Below are positions 1 through 9,135 of a stretch of 64,000 nt of DNA, in pieces. The first letter of the stretch is position 1; each line of letters starts with the position of its first letter. Position numbers and translations under genes: made by a program. The stretch is from Qipengyuania sp. ABI-127-1. Its GTDB lineage: Bacteria > Pseudomonadota > Alphaproteobacteria > Sphingomonadales > Sphingomonadaceae. Below the pieces are notes generated by a model. The model was not told where the DNA came from, did no database searches, and was given only the letters and a program-made list of their open reading frames with translations. The stretch spans positions 62,001-126,000 of the forward strand of contig JALJCR010000001.1 in assembly GCA_022953095.1 (NCBI GenBank), given 5' to 3'.

Positions 1-1067
1 TCCACGGGGGGCAAAGCGGTGCGCCCCCGCTCAACCAAAAGCGCGGTCAATCGTTCGATCCCGGCACCAGTTACCGCTGAAACTTGTAAACCGTCACTTT
101 CTGAGGGGCGCAGATCCGATTTGGAGTGCACGCAAATCGCGCCTTCGGGCGCGTCTGCCTCCTCACCCAACCACAGGACGATCTGCCCCGCCGAGACCTC
201 GCGCCGGGCTCGCTCTATCCCGATCTCCTCGATGGCGCCCGCCCCGCTCTCCCGCATTCCCGCCGTATCCACGAGTACGAATGGAACTCCGCCAATCGCT
301 ACGGGGCGTTCGAGAACGTCGCGGGTTGTCCCCGCCTCGGCAGTGACGATCGCGGCATCGTCCGCCAACAATGCATTGAAAAGCGACGATTTCCCCGCAT
401 TGGGAGGACCCGCCAAAACGACCCGAATGCCATCCCGAAGGCGCTCGGTGGCAGGCTGGGCGGCGATGCCGCGGATCTCCGCAGCGAGATCTTCCAACCG
501 GCGATAGAAGTCACCCGGCAGGCCGACAACATCGTCCTCGTCGGCGAAATCGATGACGGCCTCGACCGCAGCGGCGAAGCCAAGGACGCGTTCACGCCAC
601 CCCTCAATGCGGCGCGATAGCTCCCCTCCGACCGAGAGCATCGCTCCCCGCCTCTGCATTTCGGTTTCAGCTGAAAGCAAATCGGCGAGACCCTCCGCCT
701 CGGCCAGATCGATCTTGCCATTGCCAAAAGCACGCCGCGTGAACTCTCCCGGTTCGGCCTCGCGCAATCCTAAGTAAGTCCCGAGTTCCTCAAGTATGGC
801 CGCGATTACCGCTCTGCCCCCGTGGCAGTGAATCTCGGCCAGATCCTCACCAGTCACGGTCGCCGGACCGCGAAACCACAGGACCAAAGCCTGGTCGAGC
901 GTATCGCCGACGCCATCGCGCAGGGTTCTCAGGCGCGGGGAACGTTCGGGAGGAAGGCCCCCGCTAAGCCGTTCGAGCGCCGCCCCGGCACCCGGCCCAC
1001 TTATGCGGATAACACCGATCCCCGCAGGCGGCGCACCGCTCGACAGGGCATAGATCGTCTCGCTCAT
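1..1067 (-). CDS. mnmE: tRNA modification GTPase MnmE (3' end cut by window edge)
   Basis: MnmE acts with MnmG in the cytoplasm to modify U34 of certain tRNAs (cmnm5U). The 355 visible residues start at ATG 1065-1067 (MSETIYAL) and cover the N-terminal folate-binding domain (about 1-115), the start of the helical domain, and the inserted G domain. G1 is AGPPNAGKSS (219-228), G2 is the AGTTRD loop (245-250) and G3 is DTAG (267-270). The position of G4 reads HSKSD (314-318) rather than the usual NKxD. The C-terminal helix with the family's CxGK-type tail lies beyond the window. It follows a DUF6489 gene by 15 bp, and the two are probably cotranscribed. The mnmE-rho-hemE neighbourhood is typical of the alphaproteobacterial origin region. 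Confidence 0.95.
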   Translation of the reverse strand, partial: MSETIYALSSGAPPAGIGVIRISGPGAGAALERLSGGLPPERSPRLRTLRDGVGDTLDQALVLWFRGPATVTGEDLAEIHCHGGRAVIAAILEELGTYLGLREAEPGEFTRRAFGNGKIDLAEAEGLADLLSAETEMQRRGAMLSVGGELSRRIEGWRERVLGFAAAVEAVIDFADEDDVVGLPGDFYRRLEDLAAEIRGIAAQPATERLRDGIRVVLAGPPNAGKSSLFNALLADDAAIVTAEAGTTRDVLERPVAIGGVPFVLVDTAGMRESGAGAIEEIGIERARREVSAGQIVLWLGEEADAPEGAICVHSKSDLRPSESDGLQVSAVTGAGIERLTALLVERGRTALPPV

Positions 1068-1082
1068 CGCGCCGTAATGGCC

Positions 1083-1346
1083 TCAATCTTCGTCGGAAGT
1101 CTTCTTCGCCGATGAGCTACGCGCTGCATTGGCGCCTTCCATGAAACTTTGAAAAAGTTTGAAACCGGCCTGCCCCATCGGTGCCAACTGCTTCGCATAT
1201 TCCTGCAATTGGTCCGTGTTGTTCACACCCTTCATCGCCTTCGACATCATGTCGACATAGACGGCATTTGCCTTGCCCACATCGGGCAGCCCCATAAAGG
1301 TCCTTGCCTCTTCGGGCGTGCAATCGATTTCGATATGGACCTTCAT
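1083..1346 (-). CDS. DUF6489 family small protein
   Basis: This is an 87-residue soluble protein of unknown function. It starts MKVHIEIDCTPEEARTF and is rich in charged and helical segments; the C-terminal dozen residues (RSSSAKKTSDED) look disordered. I recall this N-terminal pattern from the uncharacterised DUF6489 family of sphingomonads, which commonly sits just upstream of mnmE; that is recall, not a search. There is no signal peptide or membrane segment. Its stop lies 15 bp before the mnmE start on the same strand, so it probably shares the promoter and may have a tRNA- or translation-linked role. Confidence 0.8.
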   Translation of the reverse strand: MKVHIEIDCTPEEARTFMGLPDVGKANAVYVDMMSKAMKGVNNTDQLQEYAKQLAPMGQAGFKLFQSFMEGANAARSSSAKKTSDED

Positions 1347-1445
1347 CGCGCTTCCTCCGTTATGGCTTGCGAGACCCTATTTGGGTCTGCAATGCGCGTC
1401 ATGCAAGCATAAGACACCATTCGAAGCGAGCGAGGCACCAATCCC

Positions 1446-2144
1446 ATGACCGAAACCGTCACCATCCCCACACTGTCTGGCACGGAAGAATTCACCGCTT
1501 ACGTCGCAAGGCCCACCGAGCGTCCCAAGGCCGCGATTCTCGTCATCCAGGAGATCTTTGGGGTCAATGCGGGCATCCGGCGCAAGTGCGACAAGCTCGC
1601 GGAAGAGGGTTATCTCGCGATCGCTCCCGACCTGTTCTGGCGGCTAGAACCCGGAGTCGAGCTCGATCCTGATATCGAACCCGAATTTCAGCGCGCACTC
1701 GATCTGATGGGCCGCTTCAATCAGGATCAGGGAATTCGGGATATCGAAGCCACCATCCATTACATCAGGCGTGAGGAAAGCATTCCCAAGGTTGGTTGCG
1801 TTGGTTACTGCCTGGGTGGACGTCTCGCTTTCATGACCGCCGCCCGCACCGATATCGATGCAAGTGTCGGCTATTATGGCGTCGGTATCGACGGCCTTCT
1901 CGGTGAAAAGCATGCAATCGCGAATCCGCTCATGCTGCACATTCCCACAGAGGACGGTTTCGTCGACAAGAATACGCAAAAGGCCATGCATGAAGGCCTG
2001 GACGACCACCCGAAGGTCACGCTGCACGATTATGAAGGGCTCGATCACGGTTTCGCCACCGAATTCGGCAAGCGCCGATCCGAGGACGCCGCGCAATTGG
2101 CAGACAGCAGAACCGCTGAGTTTTTCGCCCGGCATCTCGGCTGA
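1446..2144 (+). CDS. Dienelactone hydrolase family protein
   Basis: This is a 232-residue cytoplasmic alpha/beta hydrolase. The nucleophile elbow GYCLGG carries Cys122, and Asp170 (PTEDGF) and His201 (LDHGF) complete the Cys-Asp-His triad of the dienelactone hydrolase family. Family members hydrolyse enol-lactones in chlorocatechol breakdown or act as general carboxyl esterases. No catechol-degradation genes lie nearby, so a housekeeping esterase is more likely than an aromatic pathway enzyme. The next gene starts 3 bp downstream, so the two are probably one transcript. Confidence 0.9.
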   Translation: MTETVTIPTLSGTEEFTAYVARPTERPKAAILVIQEIFGVNAGIRRKCDKLAEEGYLAIAPDLFWRLEPGVELDPDIEPEFQRALDLMGRFNQDQGIRDIEATIHYIRREESIPKVGCVGYCLGGRLAFMTAARTDIDASVGYYGVGIDGLLGEKHAIANPLMLHIPTEDGFVDKNTQKAMHEGLDDHPKVTLHDYEGLDHGFATEFGKRRSEDAAQLADSRTAEFFARHLG

Positions 2145-2147
2145 CGC

Positions 2148-3737
2148 GTGGAGCATATCCCCTTTCGGTATGTCGTGCCCGCCGGCCTGCTCGCGCTGGG
2201 CGGGCTCGCTTGGTGGTGGGAACCGGCGCGCTGGACGCTATGGCTCCTAATTCCGCTTGTCATCCTGGCGCTCTGGGATTTTCTACAGCACGAACATACA
2301 CTTAGGAGAAATTACCCGATCCTCGCGCGGATTCGCTGGTTGATGGAGGACCTGCGCCCCTTCGCACAAGCCTATATCGTAGAGGACGATCTCGATGGTC
2401 GTCCTTTCAGCCATCAGGCGCGAGCGCTCGTCTATGCCCGGGCAAAGGGCGACCTCGATTCTCATCCGATGGGAACCGAGCTCGATGTCTATTCCGATGA
2501 ATATGAATGGCTCAGCCACTCAATCGCACCGAAACAGGATGCACCCGATCATTGGCGCGTCACCGTGGGCGACGGCACCTGTGCCAAACCCTATTCCGCC
2601 GCCCTGCTGAATATCTCGGCAATGAGCTTCGGTTCGCTTTCCGCGCGCGCGATTGAAGCTCTCAACGCGGGCGCCGCCCTTGGCGGGTTTGCGCACAATA
2701 CCGGCGAAGGCTCGATCAGCCGCTATCACCGTTCCCCCGGCGGCGATCTCATCTGGGAGCTGGGCAGCGGCTATTTCGGCGCGCGCCGGTCCGACGGGCA
2801 TTTCGATCCGGACCAGTTTCGGGACAATGCCTCCAGCGATCAGGTGAAGATGATCGAAATCAAGCTGAGCCAGGGTGCCAAGCCGGGGCATGGCGGTGTG
2901 CTGCCGGGCGCCAAGGTGACCGAAGAGATCGCAGAGGCGCGCGGCGTGCCCGTGGGTGAGACGGTGATTTCGCCGGCGGCCCATCCGGCCTTCTCGACAC
3001 CGGTTCAATTGCTCGAATGGCTCACCTCTCTGCGCGATCTATCGGGTGGCAAGCCGGTGGGCATCAAGTTGTGTGTCGGGCAGCCGCACGAACTCTTCGC
3101 GCTTGGCAAAGCGATGTTGGAAACCGGCTTGCATCCCGATTTCATTACCGTCGATGGCGCCGAAGGAGGAACGGGCGCGGCACCGCTCGAATTATCCAAC
3201 TCGGTGGGCATGCCCTTGCGCGAGGGGCAAATCATGGTGCGCAACATGCTCGTGGGGCTGGCGCTCAAGGACAAGGTAAAGATCGCCGCTTCGGGCAAAT
3301 TGCATTCGGGCGCGCAACTCGCCAAAGCCTTCGCGCTCGGTGCCGATTGGTGCAACGCCGCCCGGCCCTTTATGTTCGCCCTGGGCTGCGTACAGTCGAT
3401 GAACTGCCATAAGGGAACTTGCCCCACCGGCATCGCCACCCAGGACGCATGGCGGCAACGCGGCCTGGTGGTAGAGGAGAAGGCTCCACGTATCGCGCGC
3501 TTCCAGCAGCAGACGCTCCACTCGCTCCGCGAAATCGTGGTGGCCATGGGGCTCGCCAGTCCTTGGGAAATCGACCCGCACGATATGCGCGAACGGTTGA
3601 ACGGAGCGCGCTCCGATGCCATCGACCGTATCTACACCTTCCTCGAGCCGGGTCAGCTGCTCGAGGATGCCGACGCGACACCCTATGCCCGGCACTGGCA
3701 TGCCGCCCGGGCGGACACTTTCCGGAGAGCAGAATGA
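2148..3737 (+). CDS. FMN-binding glutamate synthase family protein, membrane-anchored
   Basis: This 529-residue protein has two hydrophobic N-terminal segments (about 6-22 and 29-45), then a domain like the central and FMN region of glutamate synthase. The pattern Cx5Cx4C (GCVQSMNCHKGTC) matches the [3Fe-4S] ligand motif of GOGAT, and the AEGGTGAAPLE-type loop fits FMN/TIM-barrel binding. The glutaminase domain of GltB is absent, so it is not a full glutamate synthase; the substrate is unknown. The start is GTG at 2148, 3 bp after the hydrolase stop. Its TGA overlaps the ATG of the next gene (ATGA), which implies translational coupling. Confidence 0.88.
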   Translation: MEHIPFRYVVPAGLLALGGLAWWWEPARWTLWLLIPLVILALWDFLQHEHTLRRNYPILARIRWLMEDLRPFAQAYIVEDDLDGRPFSHQARALVYARAKGDLDSHPMGTELDVYSDEYEWLSHSIAPKQDAPDHWRVTVGDGTCAKPYSAALLNISAMSFGSLSARAIEALNAGAALGGFAHNTGEGSISRYHRSPGGDLIWELGSGYFGARRSDGHFDPDQFRDNASSDQVKMIEIKLSQGAKPGHGGVLPGAKVTEEIAEARGVPVGETVISPAAHPAFSTPVQLLEWLTSLRDLSGGKPVGIKLCVGQPHELFALGKAMLETGLHPDFITVDGAEGGTGAAPLELSNSVGMPLREGQIMVRNMLVGLALKDKVKIAASGKLHSGAQLAKAFALGADWCNAARPFMFALGCVQSMNCHKGTCPTGIATQDAWRQRGLVVEEKAPRIARFQQQTLHSLREIVVAMGLASPWEIDPHDMRERLNGARSDAIDRIYTFLEPGQLLEDADATPYARHWHAARADTFRRAE

Positions 3738-4132
3738 GCGCAGAGCTAGGCTTGAAACGCTGGCACGAAGTGATCGAAAACGGCAGCTGTGCCGAAGAGC
3801 TCTCTGCCATCATCCGTGACGACGCCGTATTCCATTCGCCCGTCGTGCATACCCCTCAGGTCGGCCGTCCCATCGTAGTCGCCTATCTTTCCGCCGCCGG
3901 AAATACACTCGGCAATGACAGCTTCGAATATGTCCGCGAACTCATCGACGGTGATAACGCCATGCTCGAATTCACGACCGAGATGGACGGCATTCACGTC
4001 AACGGTATCGACCTCATCCGTTTCGACGCGGACGGCATGATCGTCGATTTTAAGGTGATGGTGCGCCCACTGAAGGCAGTCAACAAAGTGTGGGAGCAGA
4101 TGGCCGCGATGTTGGAGAAGATGAAAGGCTGA
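3734..4132 (+). CDS. NTF2-like / SnoaL-like family protein
   Basis: This 132-residue protein starts at an ATG overlapping the previous stop codon (ATGA). The layout matches the nuclear-transport-factor-2-like fold: an N-terminal helix (LKRWHEVI), a stretch around AVFHSPVV, a strand block ending FTTEMDG, and the late IDLIRFDADGMIVDF strand pair common to SnoaL-like proteins. The fold hosts isomerases, dehydratases and ligand-binding proteins; nothing here shows which. It is the third gene of a three-gene unit with the hydrolase and the glutamate synthase-like protein. Between it and rho (4133-4396, convergent) I see no gene. Confidence 0.85.
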   Translation: MSAELGLKRWHEVIENGSCAEELSAIIRDDAVFHSPVVHTPQVGRPIVVAYLSAAGNTLGNDSFEYVRELIDGDNAMLEFTTEMDGIHVNGIDLIRFDADGMIVDFKVMVRPLKAVNKVWEQMAAMLEKMKG

Positions 4133-4396
4133 TTGGCCTTCCCTGTGCCTTCTCCTCGGCGGCATGGTCGAATGGAATGCAGGGCAGCAATCCAGGACAG
4201 ATAGCCACTGCCTGCATTCAGCCGCATCGCCAATGCACCGAGCACCGACGATTACATCCTGTCCTCGCGTAGCTGGTTGAGCACCACGTCCGCTCCGATC
4301 CAGATCGGGGAGCACTGCCTTCGGTCCCACCTGCTGTAGCCGCATGCCCAAAGAGCCGAAGGATATCAGCATCTTTCAACATGCGGGACCGAGACG

Positions 4397-5662
4397 TTAC
4401 TGATTCATCGTCGCGAAGAAATCTTCGTTGGTCTTGGAATCCTTCATCTTGTCGAGCAGGAATTCCATCGCATCGATTGTGCCCATCTGCATGAGAATCC
4501 GGCGCAAGACCCACATTTTCGAAAGCTTGTCCTTCTCGACAAGGAGCTCTTCCTTGCGCGTCCCGCTCTTGCCGACATCGAGCGCCGGGAAGATGCGCTT
4601 GTCCGCAACCTTGCGGTCGAGCACGATTTCGCTGTTGCCCGTGCCCTTGAACTCTTCGAAGATGACCTCGTCCATACGGCTGCCGGTATCGATCAGCGCG
4701 GTCGCGATGATCGAAAGTGATCCGCCCTCTTCGATATTGCGGGCCGCGCCGAAGAAGCGCTTGGGGCGCTGCAATGCGTTTGCGTCGACACCGCCGGTCA
4801 GCACTTTGCCCGAGCTGGGCACGACCGTGTTGTAGGCACGACCGAGACGCGTGATCGAGTCGAGCAGGATAACCACATCGTGCTTGTGTTCGACGAGGCG
4901 CTTGGCCTTCTCGATGACCATTTCGGCAACCTGGACGTGCCGGTTTGCAGGCTCGTCGAACGTGGAGGAAATCACTTCGCCCTTCACGCTGCGCTGCATG
5001 TCGGTGACTTCTTCCGGACGCTCGTCGACGAGCAAGACCAGCAGGAAGACTTCCGGGTGATTATCCGTGATCGCTTTGGCGATGTTCTGCAGCAGCACGG
5101 TCTTACCGGTGCGCGGCGGCGCGACGATCAGCGCACGCTGGCCCTTGCCCTGCGGCGAGATGATATCGATCACGCGCGCCGACTTGTCCTTGACCGTCGG
5201 ATCGAGCGTGTCGAGCGTGAGCTTTTCTTCCGGATAGAGCGGCGTGAGGTTGTCGAAATTGGTGCGATGGCGAACCGCGTCGGGATCGTCGAAATTGACC
5301 TTGTACAGTTCGGTCAGCGCAAAATAGCGCTCGCCCTCCTGCGGGGCACGGATTTCCCCTTCGACCGTATCGCCGGTGCGCAGGCCCCATTTGCGGACCT
5401 GATTGGGAGAGACATAGATGTCGTCGGGTCCGGCGAGATAGTTCGCTTCCGGGCTGCGCAAAAATCCAAAGCCATCCTGCAGCACCTCGATGGTGCCGAT
5501 GCCCATGATCTTTTCTTCGTAATCGTCGTCCTCTGCCAGTTCGCGCAGAATGCAGAACATCAGGTCCTGCCGGCGCATGGTAGAGGCACCTTCGACACCC
5601 AGCTCCTCGGCCATCGCGACCAGGTCTGCCGGAGTTTTTTCTTTCAAATCCTTGAGATGCAT
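4397..5662 (-). CDS. rho: Transcription termination factor Rho
   Basis: This is a full-length 421-residue Rho, the RNA-dependent helicase that ends many transcripts. It has the N-terminal helix bundle (about 1-45), a cold-shock-type RNA-binding domain with the RNP motif DGFGFLR (63-69), the P-loop APPRTGKT (181-188) and the [10 protein letters not shown] segment following it. The start is MHLKDL, with ATG at 5660-5662. The 205-nt stretch upstream (5663-5867), between hemJ and rho, holds no gene and may be a leader; rho is autoregulated by termination in several bacteria, but the sequence alone does not show that here. Confidence 0.98.
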   Translation of the reverse strand: MHLKDLKEKTPADLVAMAEELGVEGASTMRRQDLMFCILRELAEDDDYEEKIMGIGTIEVLQDGFGFLRSPEANYLAGPDDIYVSPNQVRKWGLRTGDTVEGEIRAPQEGERYFALTELYKVNFDDPDAVRHRTNFDNLTPLYPEEKLTLDTLDPTVKDKSARVIDIISPQGKGQRALIVAPPRTGKTVLLQNIAKAITDNHPEVFLLVLLVDERPEEVTDMQRSVKGEVISSTFDEPANRHVQVAEMVIEKAKRLVEHKHDVVILLDSITRLGRAYNTVVPSSGKVLTGGVDANALQRPKRFFGAARNIEEGGSLSIIATALIDTGSRMDEVIFEEFKGTGNSEIVLDRKVADKRIFPALDVGKSGTRKEELLVEKDKLSKMWVLRRILMQMGTIDAMEFLLDKMKDSKTNEDFFATMNQ

Positions 5663-5867
5663 GTGTTTTACTCGGTATTCTCAGTTTGGGTGTCCGACGG
5701 GTCGGTATGGGCTTGGAGAAAGCGGACCCGGCCTCGTGCGAATGCGAGACCTGTAGCCGGGAGATGGGAGTGCAGTTACGCCCGCGCCGAATGGGCGTCA
5801 ATCGGCAAAGCGATATAGCGGTCCCTCACGGGCTCCAAACGAGCAAGGAATATCGCACAGACGCGGG

Positions 5868-6311
5868 TCAGAATGGCTTGACGACCACCAGCACCACGAT
5901 GATGGCCAGCGCGATCCCCGGAAATTCCCCCCAGATACGCAATTGCTTCTCGGTCATCGGTCGTTCGCCCGCGATCATTTTCTTCGCCCGCGCAACCATG
6001 ATGCCGTGAAAGGCCGTCAGGAGCACGACAAAGAGCAATTTCGCGTGGAACCAGCCCTGGTCCCAGGCGCCGATCGCCATCGCCAGGAGCAGGCCCAAGA
6101 CCCAGACCACAATCAGGCTGGGTGTCAGGATGACCTTGCGAAGCAGCCCCATCCGCTTCCCCCACAGGGCGGACGCTTCGGATCCCTCGGAGGCAGGGTG
6201 GAGATAAATCATCTGCCGTGGCAGCATGAACAATCCCGCCATCCAGAACACCATGAAAATGATGTGGCCGGCTTTGAGCCAGAAATAGGTCATCGCGAGA
6301 ACATCTTGCAT
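5868..6311 (-). CDS. hemJ: Protoporphyrinogen oxidase HemJ-like membrane protein
   Basis: This 147-residue integral membrane protein has four hydrophobic segments. The first contains the conserved His of the HemJ/CopD-like fold (LKAGHIIFMVFW), followed by LFMLPRQMIYLHP. HemJ oxidises protoporphyrinogen IX to protoporphyrin IX in bacteria lacking HemG/HemY. It lies 11 bp after hemE on the same strand, so two heme-synthesis steps sit side by side, and hemE-hemJ-rho is a familiar alphaproteobacterial order. The start could also be the internal Met7 (MTYFWL); the longer form is given. Confidence 0.9.
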   Translation of the reverse strand: MQDVLAMTYFWLKAGHIIFMVFWMAGLFMLPRQMIYLHPASEGSEASALWGKRMGLLRKVILTPSLIVVWVLGLLLAMAIGAWDQGWFHAKLLFVVLLTAFHGIMVARAKKMIAGERPMTEKQLRIWGEFPGIALAIIVVLVVVKPF

Positions 6312-6322
6312 CGCACTGTCAT

Positions 6323-7381
6323 CTAGGGACGGCTCTCGCTTCCGTCACCCTCGAAATCGCGAACGACCGCAATCAATCGCTCGACATGCTCGATCGGGGT
6401 GCGGCGATCGATACCGTGCCCGAGGTTGAAGACATGCGGTCGGTCGGCAAATGCCTCCAGGATGAAGCGCGCGCGGCTTTCCAGGCCTGCGCTTCCCGCA
6501 AGCAGCAGCAAGGGATCGAAATTGCCCTGTACCGGCATGCCCGCAGGCAATTCGCGCGCGACCCATTTCGGATCGAGTGTCTCGTCGACGCCTACCGCCT
6601 GAACGCCGGTCTCGCGCGCATAGGCTGGCAGTTTTTCGCCCGCCCCCTTCGGGAATCCGATGATTGGCGTTGCCGGGTGGCGCCTGCGCAGTTCGGCAAC
6701 GATTTTCGCATTCGGAGCGATAACCAACCGCTCGAACTCATCGGGAGCAAGGCTGCCCGCCCAGCTATCGAACAGTTGCACCGCTTCCGCACCGGCTTCG
6801 ATCTGGCCGGAAAGATAATCGATGGTTTCGGATACGATCCGCTCGAGTATCGCATCGAGCTTGGCCGGGTCGCGATAGGCCAGCGCGCGCGCCTCGTGCT
6901 GGTCACGGCTACCCTCGCCGGCCACCATATATGTCGCCACGGTCCAGGGGCTGCCGGCAAAGCCCAGCATCGTCACCCCTTCGGGCAGGCGCCGACGACA
7001 GAGGCGTACCGTCTCGTAGATCGCTTCATAGCGCGAGGGATCGGGAGTCAGGCCTTCCAGCGCTGCATCGACAAGCGGCGGCGAGAGCTTGGGACCTTCG
7101 CCAGCAAGGAACTCCAGATGCTGGCCGATGGCATGCGGCACGATGAGGATGTCGGAAAACAGGATCGCCCCGTCGAAGCCGAACCGGTCGATGGGCTGCA
7201 AGGTGATCTCGCAGGCCGCCTCGCTATCATAGGCCATGGCGAGAAAACCGCCCTTTTCGGCGCGCAAAGCCCGATATTCGGGAAGGTAGCGACCGGCCTG
7301 GCGCATGAGCCAGAGAGGGACGCGTGCCCCCCGTTTGCCATTCAACGTGTCGAGAAGGAGACCGGGCATCGATGAGTCCAA
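6323..7381 (-). CDS. hemE: Uroporphyrinogen decarboxylase
   Basis: This 352-residue cytoplasmic enzyme decarboxylates the four acetate side chains of uroporphyrinogen III to give coproporphyrinogen III. The signature PLWLMRQAGRYLPEYR sits near the N terminus, FSDILIVP carries the conserved catalytic-site Asp, and GFAGSPWTVATYM is the second signature. The start ATG at 7379-7381 borders the AT-rich edge of the proposed origin; in Caulobacter, hemE likewise flanks the origin. It is transcribed leftward, away from oriC, with hemJ and rho following. Confidence 0.97.
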   Translation of the reverse strand: MDSSMPGLLLDTLNGKRGARVPLWLMRQAGRYLPEYRALRAEKGGFLAMAYDSEAACEITLQPIDRFGFDGAILFSDILIVPHAIGQHLEFLAGEGPKLSPPLVDAALEGLTPDPSRYEAIYETVRLCRRRLPEGVTMLGFAGSPWTVATYMVAGEGSRDQHEARALAYRDPAKLDAILERIVSETIDYLSGQIEAGAEAVQLFDSWAGSLAPDEFERLVIAPNAKIVAELRRRHPATPIIGFPKGAGEKLPAYARETGVQAVGVDETLDPKWVARELPAGMPVQGNFDPLLLLAGSAGLESRARFILEAFADRPHVFNLGHGIDRRTPIEHVERLIAVVRDFEGDGSESRP

Positions 7382-7673
7382 TCCAATAAATAATAGTATT
7401 TATATAGAGGTAGAAGGAGTCTGTTGGCCCTGTGGATTTCAGGGATAAGCGGCCCCTGCCCGATTTCTCCGGCGCTGCAAAGGGTGGAGCGGCAAATCCG
7501 ACTCGCCAGCCTCCTTGAGTCGAGTCAAACTTATCCTCGCTGTCCTCACCCCTGCGTACAACTTCCATTTGCTGTGCGGGAATCGGCCCGCGAAGGACTC
7601 GTTTCGGGGAGGGTTTTTGTTCCCGAACTTGTCGCCAGCTTTCTCCCGTGGTTTATGCCTCGCGTTCTCCACA
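7374..7673. other. oriC: Probable chromosomal replication origin (oriC)
   Basis: The gap between divergent hemE and ppsR is where Caulobacter and relatives carry their origin. Seen here: an AT-rich run at about 7384-7412, fit for strand opening; DnaA-box-like sites TGTGGATTT (7431-7439, two mismatches to TGTGGATAA, inside the inverted repeat CCCTG-N7-CAGGG at 7428-7444), TTATCCTCG (7531-7539) and TTCTCCACA (7665-7673, one mismatch); and five GANTC (CcrM-type methylation) sites at 7374, 7500, 7517, 7522 and 7596, where about one is expected by chance. Genes run outward on both sides. No perfect DnaA box and no CtrA site (TTAA-N7-TTAA) was found. Confidence 0.6.
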
Positions 7674-8533
7674 GGCCCCAGGGTACCGAAATCTCCAACC
7701 GGATTCATCTCCACCTGCTGTCCGATTCCACCGGCGAGACGCTCGAAATGCTTGCGAAGGCAGCGCTTGCACAGTTCGAGGATGCCGACGTGGTGCGGCA
7801 TTTCTGGCCCATGGTCCGCAGCCACCAGCATCTCGAACGCATATTGCCCGAACTCAAGGCCAATCCCGGTCTGGTGCTGTTCACCCTGGTCAATCCCGAA
7901 ACGCGCGAACGGTTGGAACAAGCGTGTACGCAGTCGGGCCTTCCCGCGGTACCGATCCTCGATCGCGTGACCGAAGCGCTGGAAAAGGCGCTCGGCCAGG
8001 AAGCGCATGGGCGTCCCGGTCGGCAACACGCCATGGATCAGGCCTATTTCAACCGGGTCGAAGCAATCCAGTTCACCATTGCGCATGACGACGGTATCGG
8101 TTGGGAAGACTGGGAAGAAGCGGATATCCTGCTCGCGGGGGTTTCGCGCAGTTCCAAGACGCCGACCAGCATCTATCTTGCCAATCGCGGCTACAAGGTG
8201 GCCAATATACCTCTGGTTGTCGAAAGTCCCCCACCTTCCAAACTGTTCGAGCTCAAACATCCGATGGTGGTCGGTCTGACCACGGCGCCCGAACGCCTCG
8301 TACAGATCCGGCGAAATCGGCTGCTGACGCTCAATGAAGAGCGTCAGACCGATTACGTCGATAACGAGCGTGTAAAGGACGAGCTCAAATTCGCCCGGCG
8401 GATGTTTGCCGACAATGGTTGGGCGGTAATCGACGTGACACGCCGCTCGATCGAGGAGACCGCTGCCGCCGTGATCCGCCTCTATAACGAACGAAAGGCG
8501 CGCGGAACGCGTCAGGGAGCCAAACCGATATGA
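7655..8533 (+). CDS. ppsR: Pyruvate, phosphate dikinase regulatory protein-like kinase/pyrophosphorylase (PpsR/DUF299)
   Basis: This 292-residue protein of the DUF299 family consists of bifunctional regulators that use ADP or Pi to switch phosphoenolpyruvate synthase or PPDK off and on by threonine phosphorylation. The N-terminal [14 protein letters not shown] and the P-loop-like [15 protein letters not shown] match the family. ATG 7655 is the first Met in a sensible position; the frame stays open upstream, but that stretch is origin DNA and not family-like. It is the first gene right of oriC. Its stop overlaps the maf start (ATGA), beginning the ppsR-maf-aroE-coaE overlapping run. Confidence 0.93.
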   Translation: MPRVLHRPQGTEISNRIHLHLLSDSTGETLEMLAKAALAQFEDADVVRHFWPMVRSHQHLERILPELKANPGLVLFTLVNPETRERLEQACTQSGLPAVPILDRVTEALEKALGQEAHGRPGRQHAMDQAYFNRVEAIQFTIAHDDGIGWEDWEEADILLAGVSRSSKTPTSIYLANRGYKVANIPLVVESPPPSKLFELKHPMVVGLTTAPERLVQIRRNRLLTLNEERQTDYVDNERVKDELKFARRMFADNGWAVIDVTRRSIEETAAAVIRLYNERKARGTRQGAKPI

Positions 8534-9135
8534 CACGGATTACAGGGAGCGGTTTGATCCTTGCCTCCAACAGCGCCTCTCGCAAGGCGATGCTGGAGGC
8601 GGCGGGTATCGCTTTCACGGCAAGCGGCGCGGATGTCGATGAACGCGCCCTCGAATCCGAAATGGATGGAGCCGATCCCGGGGAAATCGCGCAGGCGCTG
8701 GCCGCGGCCAAGGCTGCGGCGGTCTCCGACGGGCAGCCCGATGCTCTGGTGCTGGGGTCGGATTCTCTGGTCGAGGTCGATGGCAGACGGTTCGATAAAC
8801 CTACCAGCCGGGAAAGTGCGGCGGAGCATTTGCGGTTCTTTTCCGGCAAGGTCATGACCTTGCACAGCGCCGCGGCGCTTGCGCGTGACGGCCAGATCCT
8901 CTGGATCGGCTCCGATTTCGCGCGTTTGCGGGTGCGTGACCTGTCGGACGATTTCATCGCCGCCTATCTCGATGCGGAATGGCCCGTAGTGAGCTATTGT
9001 GTCGGTGTATTCCGGATCGAAGGGCCGGGCGTACAGCTTTTCGATAGCATTGTGGGTGATCAGTTCACCGTGCTGGGTATGCCCTTATTGCAGGTTCTGG
9101 ACGCCTTGCGGGGGCAAGGTGCGTTGCTGTCGTGA
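8530..9135 (+). CDS. maf: Maf family nucleoside triphosphate pyrophosphatase
   Basis: This 201-residue protein shows Maf signatures: [17 protein letters not shown] near the N terminus and [12 protein letters not shown] with the conserved Asp in the middle. Maf proteins hydrolyse non-canonical or modified nucleotides to the monophosphate plus PPi and act as house-cleaning enzymes or septation inhibitors. It overlaps ppsR by 4 bp and aroE by 4 bp (GTGA). The position right of oriC beside ppsR and aroE matches Caulobacter. Confidence 0.93.
   Translation: MTRITGSGLILASNSASRKAMLEAAGIAFTASGADVDERALESEMDGADPGEIAQALAAAKAAAVSDGQPDALVLGSDSLVEVDGRRFDKPTSRESAAEHLRFFSGKVMTLHSAAALARDGQILWIGSDFARLRVRDLSDDFIAAYLDAEWPVVSYCVGVFRIEGPGVQLFDSIVGDQFTVLGMPLLQVLDALRGQGALLS

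Noticed and set aside
1..7654. parS-type sites near the origin
   Set aside because: No GTTTCACGTGAAAC-like sequence was found in the window.
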